Positions 10,019 to 17,440 of a DNA stretch of 64,000 bases are shown one piece after another. The translations under genes were made by a program, and so were the position numbers. The stretch is from Haliotis asinina (Eukaryota; Mollusca; Gastropoda; Lepetellida; Haliotidae): NCBI RefSeq assembly GCF_037392515.1, contig NC_090281.1:41640645-41704644 (forward strand), given 5' to 3'. How positions within the stretch are numbered: the first letter of the stretch is position 1; the number at the start of each line of letters is the position of its first letter. A model generated the notes under the pieces. The model saw only the letters and a program-made list of their open reading frames with translations. It made no database searches and was not told the DNA's origin.

Positions 10019-10933
10019 TTAAGATATAATTTCCAACTGGTTTTTTGATAATAATTCAGGGGTTAACTTCATACCCATGAAGTGTATGTTGTCAGGCAGG
10101 AAGATCTTGGTTAGTGATATCTTGTTTTCCACGATCACGTTGACCCCCTCCATACTGGTGTCGGCTCCAACACCCACCCGCACATAAACGTTGCAAACTT
10201 GATACTGGTGTTGTTTCACCCACCCGAGTTTGATCCCCTTCACGATCTCGACATCATTCCCCGATGGTTCCCCTAGGTAGACTTTGATGATCAGTGTTGA
10301 GTTTGCTGGTAGACTCTCTAGTATCTTAACCACGCCTTCGAATTCAGACACTAACTGCAATGTCACGTTTTGTATGGTCAGTTTACTCGATAGCATGTGG
10401 GCTGCCATAGTGTTGACTGGGCTGACGACTACGCTACGTCTCTGAGTTGGGACGTAAGCCACGAGCAGGGTTCCATTGTTCACGACTTTGTTTAGGTGGT
10501 TGTCTTTGTTATCAGTAAACACGTAAGGGGAGACGAGTCTAATATTGAGAAACCAGTCGTCGTTATCGGGTAACAACACCCACTTGTCATCTTCGGTGAA
10601 GACGAGCATATATGGTTTGTTTTGGACGACGGTAGTGCTCTCAACATCGTCTAAGTCGAACAGTTTACCCCCGAACGATGGGTATATTATCCAATTATTA
10701 TCACCGGTGTCGACAAGGGCGTACTTAGTGTTGACTGTTGCTCTTGTGGTATCTACTATATCACTTAGGGTTCCACCGGAGGGGATTTCAACGCGTTTGT
10801 AAATGTTGTTTTTCAGTTGCAAGGCGTACGATTTACCATCTACTCCGGGAGCGTCGAAACCGCGCGTGTCTCCAAGGTCGGAGATCCCGATATTGACGCA
10901 TTTTTTCACTCCGGGCCCTTGTGCGCTGGTCAT
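10019..10933 (-). CDS. Polinton 304 aa protein, LGDTxGFD family
   Basis: It is a paralogue of the 236 aa protein: residues 17-50 contain 'ISDLGDTRGFDAPGVDGK' and 'YKRVEIP', aligning with the same module there. It is then predicted mostly beta and hydrophilic, without signal or membrane segment. It starts at ATG 10,933, overlapping the stop of the minor-capsid candidate by four bases (ATGA). About ten substitutions separate it from the Polinton 2 copy. A virion accessory protein (for example spike base or fibre) is possible; the family is otherwise unknown to me. Confidence 0.7.
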   Translation of the reverse strand: MTSAQGPGVKKCVNIGISDLGDTRGFDAPGVDGKSYALQLKNNIYKRVEIPSGGTLSDIVDTTRATVNTKYALVDTGDNNWIIYPSFGGKLFDLDDVESTTVVQNKPYMLVFTEDDKWVLLPDNDDWFLNIRLVSPYVFTDNKDNHLNKVVNNGTLLVAYVPTQRRSVVVSPVNTMAAHMLSSKLTIQNVTLQLVSEFEGVVKILESLPANSTLIIKVYLGEPSGNDVEIVKGIKLGWVKQHQYQVCNVYVRVGVGADTSMEGVNVIVENKISLTKIFLPDNIHFMGMKLTPELLSKNQLEIIS

Positions 10934-11583
10934 TTTACATGAAGCGTTAAGCTGAGGTATCCTATATTTACAGGATTATGATTTATATCTAACACCGATA
11001 TTGTCAGCTCAGGTATGTTGCCCTGGGTTAATCTCTTATACTGTCGTGGTGAAAATGACTCGGTTCTACCGTCGTTGTATTTCTCAGTTTTCACCGGCAC
11101 TGCTCTCAGTATAGTGGAAGGGTGACCTCCTTGAATGTTGTACGTTGTGCTCACCTGACCGAGATGAATGTACAGCTCTCGGTACGGTACTAGATCGGGT
11201 AACTTCGTGCCTGTGACGGTTGTTGTTGGTTTTATCTCGTCAAGAGACATACCGAGTATCCTCGCTAATGGTCGGCCGAGTCTTAAGGAGGTTCTTCCGT
11301 TGTTGATTAACACCACTGTACCGTTTGAGTCGTTCATCTTGAGTTCGGCTCCCAGGGGTTTGAAGACCTCGTCGTTTAGAGAGCACACGCTGTAGTAGCC
11401 GTCAGTTATCTGGCTGCGAGTTCCACTGACGAACAGCTTATTGTTGCTGGCGTTGATGTTAGTCCATTGCGGTAGGTAGGTGATATCGCAGAGTGCGACT
11501 TCGAGTTGACCTGACGTGTTATCGATCGCGTGCGTCAGCTGAACGGCCTCACCGCTCGTTATTCCTGGAAGTGTTATGTACAT
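10930..11583 (-). CDS. Candidate Polinton minor capsid (penton-like) protein, 217 aa
   Basis: It is 217 residues with no membrane segment and looks beta-rich. It ends in 'PELTISVLDINHNPVNIGYL', which resembles the last strands of single jelly-roll penton proteins in Polintons and relatives ('..I.V.D..G.P.D...L.I.LH..'). If correct it fills the five-fold vertices of the capsid built by the MCP at 13,954-15,210. Size and position fit, but no sequence motif is decisive. It starts at ATG 11,583, diverging from the 390 aa gene across a 29-bp AT palindrome. Three substitutions separate it from the Polinton 2 copy by eye. Confidence 0.6.
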   Translation of the reverse strand: MYITLPGITSGEAVQLTHAIDNTSGQLEVALCDITYLPQWTNINASNNKLFVSGTRSQITDGYYSVCSLNDEVFKPLGAELKMNDSNGTVVLINNGRTSLRLGRPLARILGMSLDEIKPTTTVTGTKLPDLVPYRELYIHLGQVSTTYNIQGGHPSTILRAVPVKTEKYNDGRTESFSPRQYKRLTQGNIPELTISVLDINHNPVNIGYLSLTLHVK

Positions 11584-11612
11584 ATTATAATATATAATTT
11601 ATATATTATAAT
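11584..11612. promoter_or_regulatory. Palindromic AT-rich divergent promoter candidate
   Basis: The 29 bp between two divergent ATGs, together with both start codons (11,581-11,615), form a perfect inverted repeat with 17-nt arms ('catattataatatataa') and one central base. It contains TATA-like strings on both strands and leaves at most ~29 nt for both leaders. Polinton 2 keeps it at 44,399-44,433 with one arm mismatch. A promoter role is inference. Confidence 0.6.
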
Positions 11613-12785
11613 ATGGATTTAGCACACTTGAAAATCGTGGTGAATGCAGATGGTACGGGGTTTAAAACAACCTTTATTAATATCTTTGAAAACTATGTCG
11701 TGTCCGTTAATAACGCGCAGGCGGTGGTAAACTGGAATCAAAACCCAATGCAGTTTTGGCAGAACCAACTCAACTTTGCTGTGTGGTGTGCGACGACAGG
11801 GTCGGGTGTGACACCAGACTACGGTATAGACGAACTGAGTAAGGCGGTTATTTTGTTTCATATTTATTATCAAACGAGACGAATATTGAAGGAAATAAGT
11901 GCTCCTCTTCCCCAAGATAAAGCGTGGAGTATGACGAATAACCCCTATGATAGACGCGCTTATGAACGTGTTTGTGGGGAGTTTGAGATTCCAACGAATA
12001 AAGACTTTCGCCTTCCTGGTGTGAACCATGGTCTCGGTATAGTTCTCGTGTACTTCTACAGGTCCGGAACATATTATGCCGGTTCTAAAGATGGTTCATA
12101 CAACCCAAACCGTCATACATTTACAGGCCCCACAACGAATGAAAAGATCCATGTCAGCTGTATAAAGCAAACCAATCCTGATGCAGCCACAGCCTGGACT
12201 AAAATGATCTCAAAAACATCGAAAGGATTCACTCGTGCTGGTACAATACGCTTGAACGACTCGATTCGAACGTACGTGTGGGCGCTGTTGGGTGCGCAGT
12301 CGATGACGCGTTCCAACATCCTCGGTAAGGGAACTGCTTACGACGCTCAGACACAATTCGTTTCCAACGTTGAGGATGCTATCAATTCTCCAGTTGATCT
12401 CCCGAGGGCCATCGACCGTTACCAAAACGTGTTAGAATACGCCAGATCGAAAGTCAATTACGTGTTCGGCGTGGGGTTGTACATGGCTCCGAGTAATATG
12501 CAACTGAGAATAAAAAAAGTGGTGGGTTATAACAACAAAATAGTCATAGCCACGGCGGACCAAAAGTTGGGTATCAACCCCGATATTAACACCCCCTATA
12601 TCCCACACATCCCACCACGTGAAAAGGGTATAGTGGCGCCACCCGCGGAGTCTAAAGTTCATGTGCCCCCCACACACCCCCATATGCATGTGGGGGTACC
12701 CCCCTATCAGCAGCATATTGATAATAAAACGGCCCTGGTGGTTGGTGGGGTAACTTTGGGACTTATTTGGTTAAAGATTTCTTAG
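11613..12785 (+). CDS. Polinton 390 aa protein with C-terminal membrane anchor
   Basis: The first ~310 residues are globular and well conserved, with 'GTIRLNDSIRTYVWALLGAQ' and 'EDAINSPVDLPRAIDRYQ', strings I recall in marine-invertebrate Polinton proteins. A Pro/His-rich linker follows (about 335-368, containing 'HVPPTHPHMHVGVPP') over a GC-rich palindrome, then one hydrophobic segment at 374-388. This suggests a virion or membrane-associated protein; the function is unknown. Its stop overlaps the tail of the convergent 385 aa gene by 23 bp. Only about six residues differ from the Polinton 2 copy. Confidence 0.75.
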   Translation: MDLAHLKIVVNADGTGFKTTFINIFENYVVSVNNAQAVVNWNQNPMQFWQNQLNFAVWCATTGSGVTPDYGIDELSKAVILFHIYYQTRRILKEISAPLPQDKAWSMTNNPYDRRAYERVCGEFEIPTNKDFRLPGVNHGLGIVLVYFYRSGTYYAGSKDGSYNPNRHTFTGPTTNEKIHVSCIKQTNPDAATAWTKMISKTSKGFTRAGTIRLNDSIRTYVWALLGAQSMTRSNILGKGTAYDAQTQFVSNVEDAINSPVDLPRAIDRYQNVLEYARSKVNYVFGVGLYMAPSNMQLRIKKVVGYNNKIVIATADQKLGINPDINTPYIPHIPPREKGIVAPPAESKVHVPPTHPHMHVGVPPYQQHIDNKTALVVGGVTLGLIWLKIS

Positions 12786-13920
12786 CCGCTACGTACACCA
12801 GACCCGCCACGGCGACGATGGCTGCCCACATGTTTTGACTGAGCCACATGGCAGTTTTAGCCAGAGCGCCCAACAACCACGAGACGATGCTACCCAGGAT
12901 GCCGGGAAGGGCTTCGGCGGCTTTACCAGCCAGTTTAGCTAGGTGTTCCCCTAGTTTTTTTATCCAGTCTTTAACACCACCGCCTGTGGGAGTTCCCCCG
13001 CCGCCAGGTGTGGGGGTTCCTCCCACCAGTGACACCACCAGGGTTGATATGATGAAACCCAATGCAGTTAGAATGCTGACGATGGTGATCCCTTGCTCCC
13101 GGAACAATATCCGAATCCTGTTGGCTAAAGTTGTATCCTCATTCAGTATTCTATCGATTGTTTCCCGAATGCGACTGATCTGGGATCGAAGCTGTTCACG
13201 ATTCGAGGAAGCGGCTTCCAATCGTGTACGTCTCTCGTCTTCTAAATCACGTAGTCGTTCATTGATACGACGCTTCATATCATCGTTTTCAGTTTCGTTG
13301 AGTTTGGTTTTTTCCTTAGCGATGTGCTCGTCGATTTCGTTCAGTTTCCCCATGTTGTTCACGAGTTCTCCACGCACGCGTTTCACGGCTTCGTCTAAGC
13401 CGTGCAGTTCCCTTACCGGAAAGTCAAACCCCGGTAACGGTTTGTCCCAGTAGGTGCTCAACAGTTTTTCTATGCTGTCCGAGGCTTCTGTAGCACGCTG
13501 TGGTGTCATTTCATCTCTAGTGGTGAGGTGGGATCTGGTAGCTTGCAGATCTTCAACAACGGCCTTAGGTATTGCACCAACGTAATCATTCATGTTTAGA
13601 TGTTCACGGATAAATTCGACACCATGGCGGCTGGCTAGAGTTGACAAGGCCAGTGGTTTTTTAGTGCGCTTGTTAAAGAGGTCAACCTCTGGTTTAGATT
13701 TAAGGCGTAGAACACCCTTTGTATCAATAAAAAAATTATCAAGGTATCGGCCCTGTGGATCAACGTAGTATTTATCACTTCTTAAACTTTCGTAATAATC
13801 ATCTACCGTTGTTGCTAAAAGTTCTTGGTTCAATGGTGAACTAGTAAATGAGGTCTCCTGCTCATCAGATGCCTGGGCACTAGCGCCCGGCATCTCCGTC
13901 ATATCTATGTCTTCATCCAT
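12763..13920 (-). CDS. Polinton 385 aa coiled-coil, membrane-active protein candidate
   Basis: Domains in order: an acidic N-terminus; a globular part to about 160; a long charged coiled coil (170-265); a hydrophobic helix (278-300); a Gly/Thr/Pro linker ('GGTPTPGGGGTPTGGG'); an amphipathic Lys/Ala/Leu helix 'KDWIKKLGEHLAKLAGKAA' (317-335); and a C-terminal hydrophobic helix (361-379). Amphipathic plus hydrophobic helices suggest a membrane-disrupting virion protein, in analogy to adenovirus pVI. That is inference from shape, not homology. Intact here; the Polinton 2 copy is frameshifted. Confidence 0.7.
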   Translation of the reverse strand: MDEDIDMTEMPGASAQASDEQETSFTSSPLNQELLATTVDDYYESLRSDKYYVDPQGRYLDNFFIDTKGVLRLKSKPEVDLFNKRTKKPLALSTLASRHGVEFIREHLNMNDYVGAIPKAVVEDLQATRSHLTTRDEMTPQRATEASDSIEKLLSTYWDKPLPGFDFPVRELHGLDEAVKRVRGELVNNMGKLNEIDEHIAKEKTKLNETENDDMKRRINERLRDLEDERRTRLEAASSNREQLRSQISRIRETIDRILNEDTTLANRIRILFREQGITIVSILTALGFIISTLVVSLVGGTPTPGGGGTPTGGGVKDWIKKLGEHLAKLAGKAAEALPGILGSIVSWLLGALAKTAMWLSQNMWAAIVAVAGLVYVAAKKSLTK

Positions 13921-13953
13921 TAGTATTTAAATATATTTTATTTATATATAACA
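13921..13953. promoter_or_regulatory. AT-rich divergent promoter candidate upstream of MCP
   Basis: Thirty-three bases separate the ATG of the 385 aa gene (- strand) and the MCP ATG (+). Nearly all are A/T, with 'tttatttatatataaca' directly before the MCP start. The same spacer is present at 42,066-42,098 in Polinton 2. Confidence 0.5.
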
Positions 13954-15210
13954 ATGTACGGCAGAAAATTAGATCCTTTCAGAAGATTGAGAGAGCCACT
14001 AGGTGCCAGAGCCGTGCGCCAGTCGGTGACCATCACCAACAATCCCAGCAAGATAGACCAGAATCAAACTCTGCTGGTTAGATTTCCAAACCTTGGTGAG
14101 AATGACCTCATTGTACCAGGCACTGTTCGACTGGCGTTCAATATCACGTTGACCTCCGACAATGACAAACGCGAGCTAGTGCGTAACGTGGGTCGAGCTA
14201 TCATCAAGAAAACGACCGTCAAGATCAGCGGTAACGAGGTGCTGAGCATCGACGACAGCGACGTGTTTCACTGCTACAGGGATCTCTGGAAAAGCGAGGG
14301 AGAACGAGTCAATGATGTGTACCAGGGTATCAGCAAATCAACCCGGGCGCGCGTAGGGTATGTCTTCACGCAAGACCAGCTAGACAAGCTATCGGACGGT
14401 GAAAAGGCCATCGCTCGAGCATACGGAAATCGATTCTGCGTGCCGCTCGACTTCGAGTTGCTCACGGGACACGCGCCGTTTTACCAGGCCGCGCTGGGTG
14501 ATAGGCTCGAATACGAGCTCACGTTTAACGATTATAGCAAAGTAGTGCGTACGCCGAACGGTGATGAGGCCAGTTATGTCATAGACAACATCTCTCTGGA
14601 GTTCGACATGGTCACTAGCCCGGAGCTGGCCAGGCAGGTTCGAAGCCAGTACTCTGGGAAGATGGATATCCTGTACGATCGCGTACTGAGGCATAGATCA
14701 GTCGTGCGAGATAAGAGCGACACTGTGTGGAATATCAACCTGAACGTGCCGGCGCGATCGATGAAAGGTATCCTGGTCGTCCCCGTGGAGTATTACGATC
14801 CATTCCGGAGGGACAGCGAGAAGTTTTTCAACCCCGAGATTGAAAAGGTGGAAGTTACCATCGAGGGCGTGCCCAACCAGCTGTTCAGTCATGGTATGAG
14901 ACCACACCAGCAGTGGGATGAGATAAAAAAGCTACCAGTGGGGGATTACATAACAAAGGACCTGGACCTCGGCTCCGTGCAGATCGGTGAATACCTGACC
15001 ACCAAGTACGCCCTATGGTTGGACATGCGATCCACGGATGATGATAAACTGCACGGTAGCGGGCGCCGTATAGATAACGGCAGCGAAGGGATAACCATCC
15101 AGATTACTAAGAAGGCTCAACCCGCTGGTAAGTTGAAATTATATCTGTACGTTATTATGGACGCGCAACTTAATATAGACAATGGGAGATTCGTGCAAGC
15201 CATCTACTGA
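13954..15210 (+). CDS. Polinton major capsid protein (double jelly-roll), 418 aa
   Basis: This is the hexon-type shell protein. The start 'MYGRKLDPFRRLREPLGARA' and the pattern 'LLVRFPNLGENDLIVPGT' match the protein family often annotated 'F54H12.2-like' in invertebrate genomes, which is the Polinton MCP. It should form trimers tiling an icosahedral virion. No membrane segment is seen. Length and ORF are intact; the Polinton 2 version is 417 aa and nearly identical. The last 29 bases overlap the start of the ATPase gene. Expression probably depends on the AT-rich spacer just upstream. Confidence 0.88.
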   Translation: MYGRKLDPFRRLREPLGARAVRQSVTITNNPSKIDQNQTLLVRFPNLGENDLIVPGTVRLAFNITLTSDNDKRELVRNVGRAIIKKTTVKISGNEVLSIDDSDVFHCYRDLWKSEGERVNDVYQGISKSTRARVGYVFTQDQLDKLSDGEKAIARAYGNRFCVPLDFELLTGHAPFYQAALGDRLEYELTFNDYSKVVRTPNGDEASYVIDNISLEFDMVTSPELARQVRSQYSGKMDILYDRVLRHRSVVRDKSDTVWNINLNVPARSMKGILVVPVEYYDPFRRDSEKFFNPEIEKVEVTIEGVPNQLFSHGMRPHQQWDEIKKLPVGDYITKDLDLGSVQIGEYLTTKYALWLDMRSTDDDKLHGSGRRIDNGSEGITIQITKKAQPAGKLKLYLYVIMDAQLNIDNGRFVQAIY

Positions 15211-15765
15211 TGGGGGGTACCCCCCCACACCCCCCAACAATATGTTGATATGTTGGAGGGTTACTACAAGGATGTGTTCGATAACATCGTTATCATGTGT
15301 CCTACTCTGAGCATGAATAAAACGTACGCGCGACCTTGGGTGATGACGGACCCGGACGTACACAAAATCGACCCTGGAACACGCCTGCAGGACTGGTTGA
15401 AAGCTCTTCACGAGAAATTTAAAGGGGAACCGACGCTGTTCATACTGGACGACTGCAGCGCTAATCGCGAGATAACAAAAAAGAGAGACATGCTATCGTA
15501 CCTGGCCTTCTCCGGCCGGCATGCAAATCACAGCGTCTGGGTGCTAACGCAGAAGTTCAACTCGGTGTTGAAAGACCTCAGGGAGCAGACGCGATGGGTG
15601 GCCTTATTTCACTGCAAGGACAGGGATTCGTTCGAGGAGTGTTTGAGAGAGAACGATGTGATGAGCAAATTAGAACGGGAACGGGTGAAGAAACAGCTCG
15701 CTGAAACTAAACACGCTAAGCTCGTGCTAAAGACCGACCAACCAGTAGCATATGTAGTATGCTAA
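15182..15765 (+). pseudogene. Polinton packaging ATPase, Walker A deleted and frameshifted
   Basis: It is homologous to the intact 217 aa ATPase at 40,187-40,840. The ATG (15,182) overlaps the MCP end as in the intact copy. About 17 codons later, at a GGGGGGTACCCCCC palindrome (15,212-15,226), the sequence is 70 nt shorter than the other copy. The missing part includes the whole P-loop and shifts the frame. From 15,250 an open frame of 171 codons keeps Walker B ('TLFILDDC') and the C-terminal part. The protein cannot bind ATP in the normal way, so this copy could not package DNA by itself. Confidence 0.88.
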
Positions 15766-15818
15766 GCAAAGCTAAGCAAAGCTAAGCAAAGCTAAGCAAA
15801 GCTAAGCAAAGCTAAGCA
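15761..15818. repeat. 10-bp tandem repeat (gctaagcaaa)n after the ATPase gene
   Basis: There are five exact units and a partial sixth. The first unit supplies the ATPase stop codon. The corresponding tract in Polinton 2 (40,105-40,192) is longer and mixes 10- and 11-bp units, so it is a variable-number repeat at a fixed place in the element. Confidence 0.9.
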
Positions 15819-15933
15819 TATAGCTATGATATTTGAAGTATTTGTCGTGTGCAACTTAACCTTCATTTCTCTGTGTTTTGTCTGCATCGGGTATTATATA
15901 GTTAAAACTAAATCTTACTTGTTATATTATAAG

Positions 15934-16527
15934 ATGGAGTGTGAGGAATTGCTCGAACAGTTGGGGGTCTCCCCCACTGGGGGTGTGGGGGATTCCCCCA
16001 AGCGAGAGAAACTGGTGGCGTTGGCTGTTGGCGGCAAAGCCAAACATTACTTTGGAGACTACACCCCGGATAAAATTCACAAAATGTCAGCCGAAGAAAT
16101 CGATAAGCTGTACGCTAGATACGAGTCCCGGCTCGGAGCAGAAATGACAAAGACAATAGGATCGGCTATGACCCAGATATACACCGGTATTGTATCACAC
16201 TTCCTTCCCATTCCACCAGAGCGCCGACTTTACCTGTGGGAGGACCTCGAGAAAGACCCTTTTATCGAACACGCCGTGAGCTCTATCAGCTGCGGGCTGT
16301 ACCACAAATATGGTATGTTGTTGGCTCCAGTGACGGCGGCGATTATCATGGCAAAACATTGTCAATTTGAGAGAAAGAATAATAATAATAGTATAGATGG
16401 ATGCTGCACAGGAAACCCCAGTGGAGGTACCCCCAACAGTGATGGAAGTGACTCCTTCACAGGAGACCAGGGAACCAGTGGGGGAAGTGGCCCCTTCACA
16501 AACAGTAACCAGACAGAAGAATCCTAA
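15934..16527 (+). CDS. Polinton 197 aa protein (MECEEL type)
   Basis: It contains 'KREKLVALAVGGKAKHYFGD' and 'EEIDKLYARYESRLGAEMTK', strings I recall in other invertebrate Polintons, then 'HKYGMLLAPVTAAI' near residue 150 and a low-complexity Gly/Ser/Thr tail. Function unknown. I chose ATG 15,934 because an AT-rich 'ttatattataag' sits directly before it, as at other starts. The frame is also open up to ATG 15,826, which would add a 36-residue hydrophobic N-terminus conserved in both elements. The tail overlaps the 111 aa gene in another frame. The Polinton 2 copy has a nonsense codon. Confidence 0.65.
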   Translation: MECEELLEQLGVSPTGGVGDSPKREKLVALAVGGKAKHYFGDYTPDKIHKMSAEEIDKLYARYESRLGAEMTKTIGSAMTQIYTGIVSHFLPIPPERRLYLWEDLEKDPFIEHAVSSISCGLYHKYGMLLAPVTAAIIMAKHCQFERKNNNNSIDGCCTGNPSGGTPNSDGSDSFTGDQGTSGGSGPFTNSNQTEES

Positions 16528-16732
16528 GAGAGTAGCTGCCGGTAAAAAACGGTGGTGTAACCAACATAAAGTGACCAAGCCCCGACTGTTGTTGGCTGTA
16601 GGCGTAACTGCTGCCTTGGCTATCTCGTGGTTATATACACGTGAGGGACGTGAGGTGGTACCTGAGGTGGTAACCCCCACTGTTGGGGGTGTGGGGGGTA
16701 CCCCCACCGTCGACCAGCATATCATGTTATAA
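16397..16732 (+). CDS. Polinton 111 aa basic, single-pass membrane protein
   Basis: There is a Pro/Glu/Thr-rich N-terminus ('VEVPPTVMEVTPSQE'), a basic patch 'QKNPKRVAAGKKRWCNQHK', a hydrophobic helix 'PRLLLAVGVTAALAISWLY' (about 61-79) and a Gly/Pro tail over a GC palindrome. The basic-plus-helix core is almost identical in Polinton 2, while both flanks differ by indels. The first 131 bases overlap the end of the 197 aa gene. It could bind nucleic acid at a membrane; this is only inferred from composition. Confidence 0.6.
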   Translation: MDAAQETPVEVPPTVMEVTPSQETREPVGEVAPSQTVTRQKNPKRVAAGKKRWCNQHKVTKPRLLLAVGVTAALAISWLYTREGREVVPEVVTPTVGGVGGTPTVDQHIML

Positions 16733-16758
16733 TTTTAATATTTTATATCATATACATA

Positions 16759-16986
16759 ATGTCTGAGGGGAAAACGTTCGTCAACGACGCATACCACGCC
16801 ACAGTGGTCACCAGTCTAGCCGTAGGGTACGCTAGGTTGACTAAAATGGTGCTTAAACAACCAACTATCAAGCTAGATTTCAACCTGCAGGATATGGGTA
16901 TGCTCATAATGAACCTTGGTATGGCGATGGCCACAAAAGACATCCTAGTAAAACAAGGAATAATACCTGATAATATAATGAAATAA
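16759..16986 (+). CDS. Polinton 75 aa small protein
   Basis: A short ORF, preceded by AT-rich sequence containing 'atattttatatcatataca' and with one residue different from Polinton 2. Its central stretch 'FNLQDMGMLIMNLGMAMATK' is hydrophobic and Met-rich. No family recognised. Conservation and a fixed position between the 111 and 141 aa genes argue that it is real. Confidence 0.6.
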   Translation: MSEGKTFVNDAYHATVVTSLAVGYARLTKMVLKQPTIKLDFNLQDMGMLIMNLGMAMATKDILVKQGIIPDNIMK

Positions 16987-16994
16987 ATATAGGG

Positions 16995-17421
16995 ATGGCC
17001 ACGATAGCTATGATGGGGCGGTGGGGCGTTAGTGAATGCCCTGGCATTTTCCGGGAGTAATTTCCTCTTCTCGAAACTACGAGATGATCACGCGGCTGAA
17101 ATACAGGAAGAAAGGAAGCGGCACGATCTCGCTACTGAGAAATTACAAAGAGCACAGGCCGAGTACGCTAAAAAACGCCTCCAGAGGATCGATTTTATTA
17201 ATGAACAACTCCAGCGTGAAAACCATGCCGTTCAAACATTCAACGATGTTGATGAAGCAATGAAAGAATACTACCTACTAACTGGTAAACAATTGGAACC
17301 GCTCAATAAACCCACACTCGCTCAGTACTACACACCATCCAAGGGACAAATGAATCGTGAACTGGGCTTCATAGTGTTGGGTATAGCAGCTACTGCGTTG
17401 GTTGCGAAGCAATTAAATTAA
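16995..17421 (+). pseudogene. Polinton 141 aa membrane/coiled-coil protein, frameshifted near its start
   Basis: The intact version is at 38,515-38,940. Here one extra base in a G run near 17,016 shifts the frame after about seven codons, so ATG 16,995 does not read through. The rest of the frame (17,032-17,421) is open and keeps the coiled coil ('EERKRHDLATEKLQRAQAEY') and the C-terminal hydrophobic helix 'ELGFIVLGIAATALVAKQL'. Without the frameshift it has hydrophobic segments at both ends. Function unknown. Confidence 0.75.
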
Positions 17422-17440
17422 AATACCTATATAAGTAAAC

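Noticed and set aside
12848..13453. 201-codon + strand frame opposite the 385 aa gene
   Set aside because: Antisense shadow, Ser/Arg-rich as expected from the opposite strand of a coiled coil. The Polinton 2 counterpart is shortened by a frameshift without consequence.
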